From Pseudomonas sp. BN411 (GTDB lineage Bacteria > Pseudomonadota > Gammaproteobacteria > Pseudomonadales > Pseudomonadaceae), in NCBI RefSeq assembly GCF_029871235.1, contig NZ_SSOM01000054.1, forward strand, positions 62,001-126,000: a DNA stretch of 64,000 nt, given 5' to 3'. The position numbers were made by a program, and so were the translations under genes. Shown piece after piece: positions 17,794 through 27,698 of the stretch. How positions within the stretch are numbered: the stretch's first letter is position 1; each line of letters starts with the position of its first letter. The notes beneath the pieces were generated by a model. The model did no database searches. It had not been told where the DNA came from and saw only the letters and a list, made by a program, of their open reading frames with translations.

Positions 17794-18264
17794 TCAGGTT
17801 GCCGGGTTGGGGCCTCGTCCCTCGAACAACTCCGCCACATGCACCATCCGCACCCAGCTACGCCCTTGCCATTCCATCAGGCTGTACTCCTTGCCCTGCC
17901 ACTCTACCCGGCGATGCTGGGGCAGCTGCGGATGAGCCGCTGAACGCAGGGCGGGTACCACCTCACCGGTGATCCACTGCCGCAGGCTGCGGTTTTCCGG
18001 GTGGTAGTAATTCGTCCTGAGCACCTCGCACACGGCGCTTTCGCTGATCAACAATTGCTGCTCGAAATTGCCCTTCGGCTTCTGCAGGGTTGCGATGCGC
18101 CACTGGTCGCGGTCAAGTTTCTCGGCGAGGCGGTCGTTGAAATGGCAGTCGGTCAGAGCGCCGAGATCGCGGGCCACGACCCAGGCCTGATCGTCGATCA
18201 GCAGGGCACGGAGTGGGCGGCGATGGCGATGGAAAACGCTGGGGACGAAATAGTCGTGGGACAT
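17794..18264 (-). CDS. BRO-N domain protein (antirepressor-like)
   Basis: A 156-residue protein starting MSHDYFVPSVFHRHRRPLRA. Residues about 15-110 match the BRO-N/antirepressor pattern: LRALLIDDQAWVVARDLGAL, then ISESAVCEVLRTNYYHPENR and LRQWITGEVVPALR. BRO-N domains occur in phage antirepressors and in many stand-alone bacterial genes; they bind nucleic acid. The ATG at 18264 has AAGGAG 8 bases upstream. The upstream sequence can form a stem that includes part of this site and, further up, a structured RNA (18311-18385). No other phage genes are next to it. Its biological role is not known. Confidence 0.8.
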   Translation of the reverse strand: MSHDYFVPSVFHRHRRPLRALLIDDQAWVVARDLGALTDCHFNDRLAEKLDRDQWRIATLQKPKGNFEQQLLISESAVCEVLRTNYYHPENRSLRQWITGEVVPALRSAAHPQLPQHRRVEWQGKEYSLMEWQGRSWVRMVHVAELFEGRGPNPAT

Positions 18265-18269
18265 GAGCA

Positions 18270-18294
18270 GACTCCTTTCTGATATCGAAGAGTC
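18270..18294 (-). promoter_or_regulatory. Stem covering the BRO-N ribosome binding site
   Basis: In the minus-strand transcript GACTC (18290-18294) can pair with GAGTC (18270-18274) around a 15-base loop. The AAGGAG ribosome site at 18272-18277 is partly inside the stem, so folding could reduce translation of the BRO-N gene. Confidence 0.4.
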
Positions 18295-18310
18295 CACCAC
18301 TTGAGAGGGT

Positions 18311-18385
18311 GGCGGACCGTACGAGGTGTGGAATACCGGCGCAGCAGGAAACCGGTGGGCTACTGCCCCCCTCGCACGGTCCGCC
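18311..18385 (-). ncRNA. Candidate structured RNA with three-way junction
   Basis: Read as a minus-strand RNA, 18370-18385 and 18311-18326 pair over 16 bp, including one G-U pair that would be an A-C mismatch in the plus-strand RNA. The 43 enclosed bases hold two further hairpins: GGGC-AGTA-GCCC and ACCGG-N12-CCGGT. The element ends 46 bases upstream of the BRO-N start, on the same strand. It could be a 5' leader element or a separate small RNA. I do not recognise it as a named family. Confidence 0.55.
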
Positions 18386-18588
18386 ATAGACCGCCAGAGT
18401 CATCGAATGAAACGTCCAATCGCTGACCCTGCTTATGGCGCTTGTGCTTTTCCTGCTACATCGGGATTCCACTCCCGGACGCAACCAAGGCTGCGACGGG
18501 GGAGGACGCTACCGATGCCCCTTGTAGGCCGACAATGGCGAACTCGGGTAGGAAAGCTCGGAAGAAGATTGGAGCCGAATCTTCTGCT
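18386..18588. other. Intergenic stretch without recognised gene
   Basis: About 200 bases lie between the structured RNA and the stop of the antitoxin gene. Short open frames cross it on both strands but none has family character or a convincing ribosome site. A promoter for the RNA and BRO-N gene is expected here on the minus strand; I see no strong -35/-10 pair. Confidence 0.5.
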
Positions 18589-18903
18589 TCAGGAGAGGTG
18601 CGCGAGATGCTCCACCGTCTCCGGGTACTGCTGCACCAGGCGGATCAAAGTTGTGGCCTGGGCGTTGGGTTTGGCGCGGCCTTGCTCCCAATTTTCCAAC
18701 GTTCGCGGATTGGTGCGCAGATACATGGCAAAGACTGGGCGCGACATCTTCAGCCGTTCACGAATTGAAACCAGCTCCTCCGCAGTCACGGCGCGTAGCT
18801 CCGGCAAGGCGAGTCGGTGCGAGCGAAGTGTCACCTTGCCCTCACGTTCTTGTGCCAGTGCTTCGATGCCTTCCATCAACTCGGCAAAAATGTCCCGGTT
18901 CAT
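18589..18903 (-). CDS. HigA/NadS-type helix-turn-helix antitoxin
   Basis: A 104-residue DNA-binding protein. A helix-turn-helix covers about residues 45-95: EELVSIRERLKMSRPVFAMY, then LRTNPRTLENWEQGRAKPN. This XRE-type fold is typical of antitoxins paired with RelE/HigB toxins. Its ATG overlaps the TGA of the toxin gene by four bases (18900-18903), so the pair is translationally coupled with the toxin first. It should neutralise the toxin and repress the shared promoter. Confidence 0.88.
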   Translation of the reverse strand: MNRDIFAELMEGIEALAQEREGKVTLRSHRLALPELRAVTAEELVSIRERLKMSRPVFAMYLRTNPRTLENWEQGRAKPNAQATTLIRLVQQYPETVEHLAHLS

Positions 18904-19244
18904 ATCGTCTTCCTCGCTTCGAGTTCCGCTTCCAACAGCTGCCTGAATACCTTTTTCTGGGCTGCGCTCAGGTCATCGCGAACGTCCTTGCCGTAGAGGG
19001 TGAAAAGCCAGAACTGCGCTCCACCCAGCCACCAGTAATAGATCACGCGGATGCCGCTACGCTTGCCTTTGCCTCGTCCCTCGTCAGCAAAACGCAGCTT
19101 GCGAAGTCCTCCGGTTCCTTGAATGAGGCTCCCGGCTTCCGGCTGAGTCAGCAGCAGATGCTGCAAGGCTGTGTAGGCGTCATCGTCCAGATGATCCGCC
19201 CGGTGCCGCTGGAACGGCGGCAGCTCCACGAAGAGTGCTTCCAT
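18900..19244 (-). CDS. RelE/HigB-type toxin
   Basis: A 114-residue protein starting MEALFVELPPFQRHRADHLD. The core GGLRKLRFADEGRGKGKRSG followed by RVIYYWW and FWLFTLYGKD is the RelE/HigB (DUF1044-like) pattern for ribosome-dependent mRNA interferases: basic residues, then tyrosines near the active site. The ATG at 19244 is preferred; the frame to 19286 would cross the likely operator. Type II toxin-antitoxin modules of this kind are often mobile, and this one lies beside a tRNA gene. Confidence 0.88.
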   Translation of the reverse strand: MEALFVELPPFQRHRADHLDDDAYTALQHLLLTQPEAGSLIQGTGGLRKLRFADEGRGKGKRSGIRVIYYWWLGGAQFWLFTLYGKDVRDDLSAAQKKVFRQLLEAELEARKTI

Positions 19245-19250
19245 ATTCTC

Positions 19251-19265
19251 TACGTAATTTGCGTA
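19251..19265. promoter_or_regulatory. Candidate antitoxin operator
   Basis: TACG (19251-19254) and CGTA (19262-19265) form an inverted repeat with a 7-base AT-rich centre, directly upstream of the toxin start on the minus strand. XRE antitoxins usually bind such palindromes at their own promoter. Confidence 0.4.
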
Positions 19266-19391
19266 TAGATTGGGCGCGCATGTCACTAACGGTCAAGCTG
19301 CGCCGATGATGGAGCACCACCTTATCCGTTGCTTTGGCATGCAGGGGCTGAAGCGGGAGGGTGAAACGGATGACGAGGAAGTCAGAAACGC

Positions 19392-19416
19392 AAAAGCCGC
19401 GCAATGCGCGGCTTTT
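19392..19416 (-). terminator. Terminator downstream of tRNA-Ile2
   Basis: AAAAGCCGCGC (19392-19402), loop of three bases, then GCGCGGCTTTT (19406-19416). It is a perfect GC-rich stem with A and T flanks, able to stop transcription in both directions and placed right after the 3' end of the tRNA. Confidence 0.88.
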
Positions 19417-19420
19417 GATT

Positions 19421-19497
19421 TGGTGGGCCCACACGGACTCGAACCGTGGACCAAAGGATTATGAGTCCTCTGCTCTAACCGACTGAGCTATAGGCCC
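19421..19497 (-). tRNA. tRNA-Ile2 (anticodon CAT)
   Basis: A 77-base cloverleaf read on the minus strand. The acceptor GGGCCTA pairs with TGGGCCC with one G-T pair, the D arm is GCTCAGTCGGTTAGAGC, the anticodon loop CTCATAA has anticodon CAT, and the T arm CGTGG/TTCGAGT/CCGTG is followed by an encoded CCA. Resemblance to E. coli ileX (lysidine-modified CAU, reads AUA) favours Ile2 over elongator Met, although annotation tools often call it Met. It lies 15 bases after the rmcA stop. Confidence 0.88.
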
Positions 19498-19512
19498 CAG
19501 AAGGCCGGCGGA

Positions 19513-22500
19513 TTATACAGGCGCCTTTTGCTGGGTGCCAATCGTGGGGAGGGGGCTTAGGAATTTGCGTTCGAAAGCTTCTGGCGGCAAGGGTGTGCTG
19601 ACGATAAAGCCTTGAATCTGTTGGCATCCTTCGGCGGCGAGGAAGTATTCCTGGGCCTTGGTTTCGACGCCTTCGGCGATCACGGTGAGTTGCATGCTGC
19701 GGCCGAGGGCGATGATGGCGCGGCTGATGGCGGCGTCGTTGGGATCGTCGGGCAGGCCGCGCACGAAGGACTTGTCGATCTTCAGCACATCCAGCGGCAG
19801 GCGCTTGAGGTAGCTGAGGGAGGAATAGCCGGTGCCGAAGTCGTCGATGGCCAGCTGTACGCCGAGGGCCTTGAGGTTGTGGAGCACGCTGAGGGCTTCT
19901 TCGGCCTGGCTCATGATGAAGCCTTCGGTGATCTCCAGCTGCAGGCGCTGGGGCTCCAGGCCAAGGCTGTCGATGAGGCGTTGCAGGCGTTCCACCAGCA
20001 GCGGTTGGCGCAGTTGGGCACCGGCGAGGTTGACGGAAAGTGGGCCGAACGGTGCGTGGGCTTCCTGCCAGCGCTGCATCTGCCGGCAGGCGTGGTCCAG
20101 CACCCAGTCGCCCAGCGGGAGGATGAGGCCGCTTTCTTCAGCGAGCGGGATGAAGCGCTCTGGTGGAATCTCGCCGAGCTTCGGGTGGTACCAGCGCACC
20201 AGGGCTTCGGCGCCCACCAGGGCCTGGTTCTGCAAGCTGAGCTTGGGCTGGTAGGAGAGGGACAGCTCGTTGCGTTCCAGAGCGCGGCGCAGTTCGGTTT
20301 CCAGCGCCATACGTTCAGTGGCCTGGCTGGTGAGGTCGCGGGTGTAGAACTCGATGCGGTTGCGGCCACGGGCCTTGGCCCGGTACATGGCGGCGTCGGC
20401 GTTCTTCACCAGGGTGGCGACGTCCAGTCCGTGCTCCGGGAACAGGCTGATGCCGATGCTGGCGCTCATGAAGAACTCGTGCTGGCCGGCTGGGAGTGGC
20501 GCTTCGAAACAGGCCAGCAGTTTGTGGGCGACGGCTTGGGCGTCATCGGGGCCGTGCAGGCCGGGCAGCAGGATGATGAATTCGTCGCCGCCCAGGCGGG
20601 CCACGGTGTCGATGTCGCGCAGCTGTTCGCGCAGGCGATGGGCGATGCCCTTGAGCAGCAGGTCGCCCACCGGGTGGCCGAGGCTGTCGTTGATGTGCTT
20701 GAAGCGGTCGAGGTCGATGAAGAGGACGGCGCCGTGGAGGTCGTCATTGGCGGCTTCGACCAGGGCCAGTTGCAGGCGGCTCTCGAACAGCAGGCGGTTG
20801 GGCAGGCCGGTGAGCGGGTCATGGTGGGCCTGGTAGTCGAGCCGCGCCTGGGCGTGTTTGAGCGGCGAGATGTCGGCGAACACGCCGACGTAGTGGGTAA
20901 CCTGCTGGTGGCGGTCGCGTACGGCGCTGATGGTGAGCCATTCGGGGTAGGGTTCGCCGTTCTTGCGGCGGTTCCAGATCTCGCCTTGCCAGTGTCCTTC
21001 ACGTTCCAGCTGGTGCCACATGGCGGCGTAGAACGCGCTGTCGTGCTGACCGGAGGCGAGCATGTGTGGTGATTGGCCGAGGGCTTCTGCTTCGCTGTAG
21101 CCGGTGATTTCGCTGAAGGCGCGGTTGACCGCGGTGATGCGCTGTTCGGTGTCGGTGATCATCACGCCTTCGGCGGTGCTTTCGAAGACGGTGGCGGCCT
21201 GCAGCAGTTTTTCCTGCATCTGCTGGCGCTCGGTGATGTCGCGGGCAATGGTCAGCATGCAGGGCTCGCCGCCGATGGGAATCGGCTGGGCGGAGAGTTC
21301 GCAGATGCGCACCTGGCCGCGCTTGGTGCGCACGGCGGTGGTGAAGTTGTGCAGGCTGCCCTGCTCGCGGACGAGTTGGATCATGCGCTCGCGTTCCGTC
21401 GGGTCGGCCCAGAGACCAAGGTCCAGTGTGGAGCGTTCGGCGATCTCCTGCGGGCTGTAGCCGGTAATGCGGCTGAAACCGTCGTTCGCCTCCAGCAGCA
21501 GGCCATCGCTGATGCGGGTGATGAGCAGGCCGTCGGGGGAGGCATGGAAGGCGCTGGCGAACTTCTCTTCGGAAACCTGCAGCAAGCGCTGGGTTTCCTT
21601 TACCTGGGTGATATCACGTACCACGACCACCAGGGCTGGCGTGTCGTCCAGGTCGATGGCCTGGGCGGAGATCAGGCCGATGAAGGTTTCGCCGTTGGCG
21701 CGGCGGAAGGGCATTTCCAGGTTGTGCAGCGGGTTGCCCTGTTGCAGGCGCTGGAGGAGTTTCGGGCCAATGCCGGGGATGCCCCAGATATCGAGTTCGG
21801 TGGCGGTGCGGCCGAGGACTTCGCTGGCTCTGAGGCCGATCTGCTGCTCGAAGGTGTGGTTGATGGCCAGCAGGCTGCCATCGGTGCGACGGGCGATGAC
21901 GATGATGTCGGGGCAGTTGTGGAACACCGAGGCGAACTTCTGTTCGGACAGGCGCAGGGCTTGCTCGGTTTGTTTTGCCTCGGTGATGTCGATCATCAGA
22001 CCGCGCATCATCTGGGTCTCACCGTGGGGGATGAGGGTGATGATGTCGCGCACCCAGAGGACCCGGCCGTCGGCTGCGATCATGCGGTAGTCGAGGCTGT
22101 GGTCGCGACCCGCGGCGGTTTCGGTTTCACAGAAGGTGTTGGCCCATCCTGCGTCGTCGGGGTGCAAGGTGCGACGCCAGAAACCGGGTTCCAGCCAGGT
22201 GCTCAAGGGGTAGCCCAGCAGGCGTTCGGCGTGGGGCGAGACGTAAGTGTAGCAGTAGTCGTCGACGCGCATTTCCCAGGCGATGGCGTTCAGGCTTTCT
22301 ACCAGGCCGCGGTAGTGCTGCTCGCTGCTGCGCAGTTCGTCCTGAAGGGCGGCGCGGCCGGCCATTTCGTTGCTCAGGCGGTGGTTGACGCGCAGGACGA
22401 AGGTCAGGGCGCCGGCCACCAGCAATAGCGCAGGGAGTCCGTAGAGGAGGATGCGGTTCCAGTCGGTCCGCTGATAGAGGGCGTCGCCCACCCAGCGCTC

Positions 22501-23250
22501 CTGGATGGCCGCGGTTTCTTCCGGGGTGATCTCGGCGAAGACCCTGTCGAGGATACCGGCCAGCAGCGGGTGGATCTTTGGTGTCGCCATGGCCAGTTGA
22601 TAGCGATAAGGCGTTTCGCCACTGATGCTGATGCCGTTGAGCTTGAGCTGGCGCAGGCTCCAGACGCTGGAGGCGAGGTCGCCGACGAAGGCATCCACTT
22701 CGCCGGTAGCCAAGGCCTGGAGTGCGGCTGCGACGGTGGGGTAGCCCTGCAGGCTGAGGTCGGGGTGCTGGTTGCGCAGCAGCTCATGGGGGGCGTAGTC
22801 GGACACGATGCCGACGCGCAGGCCGTAGAGGCCCTGGATATTCGAAGGTTGGGGGCCTTTGGTCTGGGAAAGGATGACGATGGGGAAATCGAGGTAGGGC
22901 CGCGTGAAGTTCAGGTACTGCTGGCGTTCGGGGGTGGACATGATGCCGGGCAGGATATCCAGCTTGCCTGCGCGGGCCCGCTTGAGCACATTCCCCCAAT
23001 TGCTGGACTCGATGGGGGTGACCTTCACGTTCAGTCGCCGGCGGATCAGCTCGACATAGTCGGCGGCCAGGCCCTGGTGGCGGCCCTGGGCATCCCGGAA
23101 CTCGAAGGGGGGCCAGGAGGCATCTATGCCCAGTTTCAGTTCGCCATGCTGGTCGAGCCAGGCCTGTTCGTCCGGGGTGAGCGTCAAGGCTCCGGCCGGA
23201 ATGGTCCAGAGTGCCAGCCAGAACATCAGTAGGGCCCGCACTCGCGCCAT
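19513..23250 (-). CDS. rmcA: Redox-responsive c-di-GMP regulator RmcA (VFT-PAS4-GGDEF-EAL)
   Basis: A 1245-residue membrane protein, the length I recall for PA0575. In order: signal/TM helix (residues 5-22), periplasmic Venus-flytrap domain (about 30-255), TM helix (about 266-287), four PAS domains (about 310-425, 435-550, 560-675, 685-800), GGDEF domain (intact GGDEF at about 887-891) and EAL domain (EAL at about 1015-1017, DDFGTGYSS present). In P. aeruginosa RmcA degrades c-di-GMP in response to cell redox state and nutrients and limits biofilm matrix production. The ATG at 23250 has GAGG 7 bases upstream and gives the expected length; an ATG at 23262 is possible. It sits downstream of rpoD after a terminator. 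Confidence 0.92.
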   Translation of the reverse strand: MARVRALLMFWLALWTIPAGALTLTPDEQAWLDQHGELKLGIDASWPPFEFRDAQGRHQGLAADYVELIRRRLNVKVTPIESSNWGNVLKRARAGKLDILPGIMSTPERQQYLNFTRPYLDFPIVILSQTKGPQPSNIQGLYGLRVGIVSDYAPHELLRNQHPDLSLQGYPTVAAALQALATGEVDAFVGDLASSVWSLRQLKLNGISISGETPYRYQLAMATPKIHPLLAGILDRVFAEITPEETAAIQERWVGDALYQRTDWNRILLYGLPALLLVAGALTFVLRVNHRLSNEMAGRAALQDELRSSEQHYRGLVESLNAIAWEMRVDDYCYTYVSPHAERLLGYPLSTWLEPGFWRRTLHPDDAGWANTFCETETAAGRDHSLDYRMIAADGRVLWVRDIITLIPHGETQMMRGLMIDITEAKQTEQALRLSEQKFASVFHNCPDIIVIARRTDGSLLAINHTFEQQIGLRASEVLGRTATELDIWGIPGIGPKLLQRLQQGNPLHNLEMPFRRANGETFIGLISAQAIDLDDTPALVVVVRDITQVKETQRLLQVSEEKFASAFHASPDGLLITRISDGLLLEANDGFSRITGYSPQEIAERSTLDLGLWADPTERERMIQLVREQGSLHNFTTAVRTKRGQVRICELSAQPIPIGGEPCMLTIARDITERQQMQEKLLQAATVFESTAEGVMITDTEQRITAVNRAFSEITGYSEAEALGQSPHMLASGQHDSAFYAAMWHQLEREGHWQGEIWNRRKNGEPYPEWLTISAVRDRHQQVTHYVGVFADISPLKHAQARLDYQAHHDPLTGLPNRLLFESRLQLALVEAANDDLHGAVLFIDLDRFKHINDSLGHPVGDLLLKGIAHRLREQLRDIDTVARLGGDEFIILLPGLHGPDDAQAVAHKLLACFEAPLPAGQHEFFMSASIGISLFPEHGLDVATLVKNADAAMYRAKARGRNRIEFYTRDLTSQATERMALETELRRALERNELSLSYQPKLSLQNQALVGAEALVRWYHPKLGEIPPERFIPLAEESGLILPLGDWVLDHACRQMQRWQEAHAPFGPLSVNLAGAQLRQPLLVERLQRLIDSLGLEPQRLQLEITEGFIMSQAEEALSVLHNLKALGVQLAIDDFGTGYSSLSYLKRLPLDVLKIDKSFVRGLPDDPNDAAISRAIIALGRSMQLTVIAEGVETKAQEYFLAAEGCQQIQGFIVSTPLPPEAFERKFLSPLPTIGTQQKAPV

Positions 23251-23350
23251 TGGCGGCCTCATTCCTTGATGGGATGTCAGACGGAAGTGTAGACGTGGCC
23301 GGTTGGCATCTGGAAGGGGAAAGAACGCAGCTGCGATCTGGTTCGCGGAC

Positions 23351-23380
23351 AAAAGAAAACCCCCGGACTGGCCGGGGGTT
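23351..23380 (-). terminator. rpoD terminator
   Basis: On the minus strand AACCCCCGG-CCAGT-CCGGGGGTT is followed by TTCTTTT. This is a strong hairpin with a U-rich tail, 12 bases after the rpoD stop. Confidence 0.92.
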
Positions 23381-23391
23381 CTCGTATCGCT

Positions 23392-25242
<1,851 letters not shown>

Positions 25243-25289
25243 AGCACCCTATCCACTTAAGGTCTTGGCGGGCTGAAAACAAGCCGAGG

Positions 25290-25295
25290 ATTATA
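25290..25295 (-). promoter_or_regulatory. Candidate internal rpoD promoter (-10 TATAAT)
   Basis: A perfect minus-strand TATAAT lies in the dnaG-rpoD gap, 48 bases before the rpoD start. No good -35 hexamer is visible 16-18 bases upstream, so it may be weak or need an activator or an alternative sigma factor. Confidence 0.35.
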
Positions 25296-25309
25296 CCTGA
25301 TCCGGGGCC

Positions 25310-27304
25310 TCACGCGCCAGTTGAGGTCGGAGTCAGTGGAGACGTGTTGCGGCTGAGAAGGTCGCGCAGCTGATCTTTTTCCTCTGCGCTGAGTTCGCTT
25401 TGCCGTGCTTTCCGCAGCAGATTTTCCAGGCGGCGTTCCCGCTGGCGAGCCGACAACCTAGTTATAGTGTCGAAAAACTGTTGTTCAAGGTTGTCATCGG
25501 AAATCAGCCATTCCTTCTCCGCCAGAGCCCGTAGCAGACGGCCCTGATCGGTGCCGTGCCAGCGGGCGATCAACTGCAGCGAACGCAGTTTCGGATTCTT
25601 CTGCACGGCTTCCACCAGGGACACCATGAGCTGCGCGTAGGTGTCGTCTTCAGCGGCGAAATGGCTGGCATCTTCCACTTTCTGCGCAAGTGAAGGATGG
25701 TGGAGCAAGGTCCGTAGCGCGGTGAGCGTGGGGGATTCCACCTTCACTTCGGTGCGTGGTGGGCGCTTGAAATCATCGCGCCCCTGCTTGTTCCACTTTT
25801 TGCCGTCTTTTTTCCAGTTTTCCTTTTTCCAGCCTTCCTTGCGCTTCTCGTCGTTCTGCCAGTTGCCCTGCTGCGCGGCCGGCTGTTCGAAGTATTGCGA
25901 GTGGTCAGGCTCGTACTGCTGGTTGTCGTAGCCGGAGAAGCCTTCGTAGTAGGAATCTTCCGGGTAACCTTGGTTATCGTGGCTGACGCTCGGGGCGGCG
26001 CTACGGGCGAACTGGCCGAGGGCTTCGCCGTTGAGGCCGGTGATTTCGGCCAGTCGCTGGCGCATCAGCACCTTCAGGTTGGCGCCTGGGATTCGCTCGA
26101 TCAGCGGCGCGGCCAGGGTGGCCAGGTGGGCCTTGCCTTCCAGGGAGGTCGGATCGGCTTCCTGGGTCAGCTGCTGGAAAAAGTAATCGGCCAGCGGCTG
26201 GGCGTGCTGGGTAATGCGGGCGCGGAAGGCGTCAGTGCCTTCCTTGCGGACCAGGCTATCCGGGTCTTCGCCTTCGGGCAGGAAGAGGAAGCGCGCGCGG
26301 CGGCCGTCTTCCAGCCCCGGCAGGGTGGCTTCCAGGGCGCGCCAGGCGGCCTTGCGTCCAGCCTGGTCGCCGTCGAAACAGAAAAGAATGTTCGGCACCA
26401 GTCGGAACAGGCGGCGGATGTGCTCCTCGCTGGTGGCGGTGCCCAGGGTGGCGACGGCATTGCGCAGGCCTTGCTGGGCCAGGGCGATGACGTCCATATA
26501 GCCCTCGACCACCATGATTTCGTCGAGGTTTCGGTTGTGCTTGCGCGCCTCGAACAGCCCGTAGAGCTCCTGGCCCTTGTGGAAAACCGGGGTTTCCGGG
26601 GAGTTCAGGTACTTCGGCTTGTCGTCGCCCAGCACGCGGCCGCCAAAGGCGATGATGCGTCCGCGGCTGTCGCGAATCGGGAACATCACCCGGTCACGGA
26701 AGCGGTCGTAGCGCTTGCCGGAATCGCTGTTTTCGATCAGCAGGCCGGCATCGATCATGTGCTTCTGCTGCAGGCTGTCGCCGCCCATGTGCTTGAGCAG
26801 GTTGTCCCAGCCGGGCGGGGCGAAGCCGAGGCCGAAGTCGCGAGCGATTTCGCCGGTCAGGCCGCGTCCTTTCAGGTATTCGACGGCGGCCTTGCGGGTC
26901 GGGTGCTGTTTCAGCGCGTGGCGGTAGTAATCCGAAGCGGCGGTGAGCAGTGCGTAGAGCGGGGAGTCAGTTGGCTGGCGCGGGCCGCTGCTGCGTCCAC
27001 CTTCTTCTCTCGGAACATCCAGGCCGGCGCGTTTGGCCAGTTCCTCGACCGCCTGGGGAAAGTCCAGGTGGTCGTGGTCCATGATGAAGCCGAGGGCGTT
27101 GCCACCGGCGCCGCAGCCGAAGCAGTAATAGAACTGCTTGTCCGGGCTGACGCTGAAGGAGGGCGTCTTTTCGTTATGGAAGGGGCAGCGTGCGCTGAAG
27201 TTCTTGCCGGCCTTTTTCAGCTGCACGCGCGCGCCGACCACTTCGACAATGTCGGTGCGGTTCAGCAGGTCGTCGATGAAGCCTTGGGGGATCAGGCCAG
27301 CCAT
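25310..27304 (-). CDS. dnaG: DNA primase DnaG
   Basis: A 664-residue primase that makes RNA primers for replication. The N-terminal zinc finger is CPFHNEKTPSFSVSPDKQFY followed by CFGCG (residues about 40-64). The TOPRIM core includes VVEGYMDVIAL and the acidic CFDGDQAGRKAAWRAL region (about 265-320). The C-terminal DnaB-binding domain (about 530-660) follows a low-complexity linker rich in Lys, Trp and Asn (about 485-515) that is more variable among species. It lies between rpsU and rpoD as in other gammaproteobacteria, but yqeY, found between rpsU and dnaG in other pseudomonads, is missing. Confidence 0.97.
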   Translation of the reverse strand: MAGLIPQGFIDDLLNRTDIVEVVGARVQLKKAGKNFSARCPFHNEKTPSFSVSPDKQFYYCFGCGAGGNALGFIMDHDHLDFPQAVEELAKRAGLDVPREEGGRSSGPRQPTDSPLYALLTAASDYYRHALKQHPTRKAAVEYLKGRGLTGEIARDFGLGFAPPGWDNLLKHMGGDSLQQKHMIDAGLLIENSDSGKRYDRFRDRVMFPIRDSRGRIIAFGGRVLGDDKPKYLNSPETPVFHKGQELYGLFEARKHNRNLDEIMVVEGYMDVIALAQQGLRNAVATLGTATSEEHIRRLFRLVPNILFCFDGDQAGRKAAWRALEATLPGLEDGRRARFLFLPEGEDPDSLVRKEGTDAFRARITQHAQPLADYFFQQLTQEADPTSLEGKAHLATLAAPLIERIPGANLKVLMRQRLAEITGLNGEALGQFARSAAPSVSHDNQGYPEDSYYEGFSGYDNQQYEPDHSQYFEQPAAQQGNWQNDEKRKEGWKKENWKKDGKKWNKQGRDDFKRPPRTEVKVESPTLTALRTLLHHPSLAQKVEDASHFAAEDDTYAQLMVSLVEAVQKNPKLRSLQLIARWHGTDQGRLLRALAEKEWLISDDNLEQQFFDTITRLSARQRERRLENLLRKARQSELSAEEKDQLRDLLSRNTSPLTPTSTGA

Positions 27305-27374
27305 AGGGTGCTCGGGACGCGGGGAGGTTCAAAGCATACTCGCGCCCAGAGGCGAGAGTCTTGAGCTGGAAAGC

Positions 27375-27410
27375 AAAAAACTCCGCCATTCGCCTAGGCG
27401 AAGCGGAGTC
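27375..27410 (-). terminator. Hairpin and U-tract between rpsU and dnaG
   Basis: ACTCCGC...GCGGAGT with an inner TTCGCC/GGCGAA pairing, followed on the minus strand by TTTTTT. It should act as a full or partial terminator after rpsU, reducing dnaG relative to ribosomal protein S21. A second hairpin (CGCCCGGC/GCCGGGCG, 27433-27452) lies between it and the rpsU stop. Confidence 0.85.
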
Positions 27411-27482
27411 TCTTGTGTGCCCAACATGCACTCGCCCGGCCGGAGCCGGGCGACGCTTGAGCGTGCTGCGGAGCCTGTTAAC

Positions 27483-27698
27483 TCAGTACAGGCGCTCGCG
27501 GCGGCGCTGCTCGCGCTGCACTTTCTTGGCGTGACGCTTAACCGCGGCGGCGGCTTTGCGCTTGCGCTCAGCAGTGGGCTTCTCGTAGAACTCACGGCTG
27601 CGAACTTCGGCCAGTACGCCGGCTTTTTCGCAGGAGCGCTTGAAACGACGCAGGGCTACGTCGAAGGGTTCGTTCTCTTTAACTTTGACGGCTGGCAT
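27483..27698 (-). CDS. rpsU: 30S ribosomal protein S21
   Basis: A 71-residue, strongly basic protein, [20 protein letters not shown] to RREQ/RRERLY, with the full-length S21 signature. It binds the small subunit near the 16S 3' end and helps initiation. The ATG at 27698 is the family start. First gene of the macromolecular synthesis operon, divergent from tsaD across a 206-base promoter region. Confidence 0.97.
   Translation of the reverse strand: MPAVKVKENEPFDVALRRFKRSCEKAGVLAEVRSREFYEKPTAERKRKAAAAVKRHAKKVQREQRRRERLY

Noticed and set aside
17794-18264. BRO-N gene as part of a prophage
   Set aside because: No structural, integrase or lysis genes are nearby; stand-alone BRO-N genes are common.
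19421-19497. tRNA 3' end as an att site with a second copy in the island
   Set aside because: I looked for the tRNA 3' sequence between 17700 and 19400 and found no second copy.
19421-19497. tRNA read as elongator tRNA-Met
   Set aside because: The anticodon CAT alone is ambiguous; acceptor and anticodon-stem resemblance to ileX favours Ile2, though this is not certain without checking tilS identity elements.
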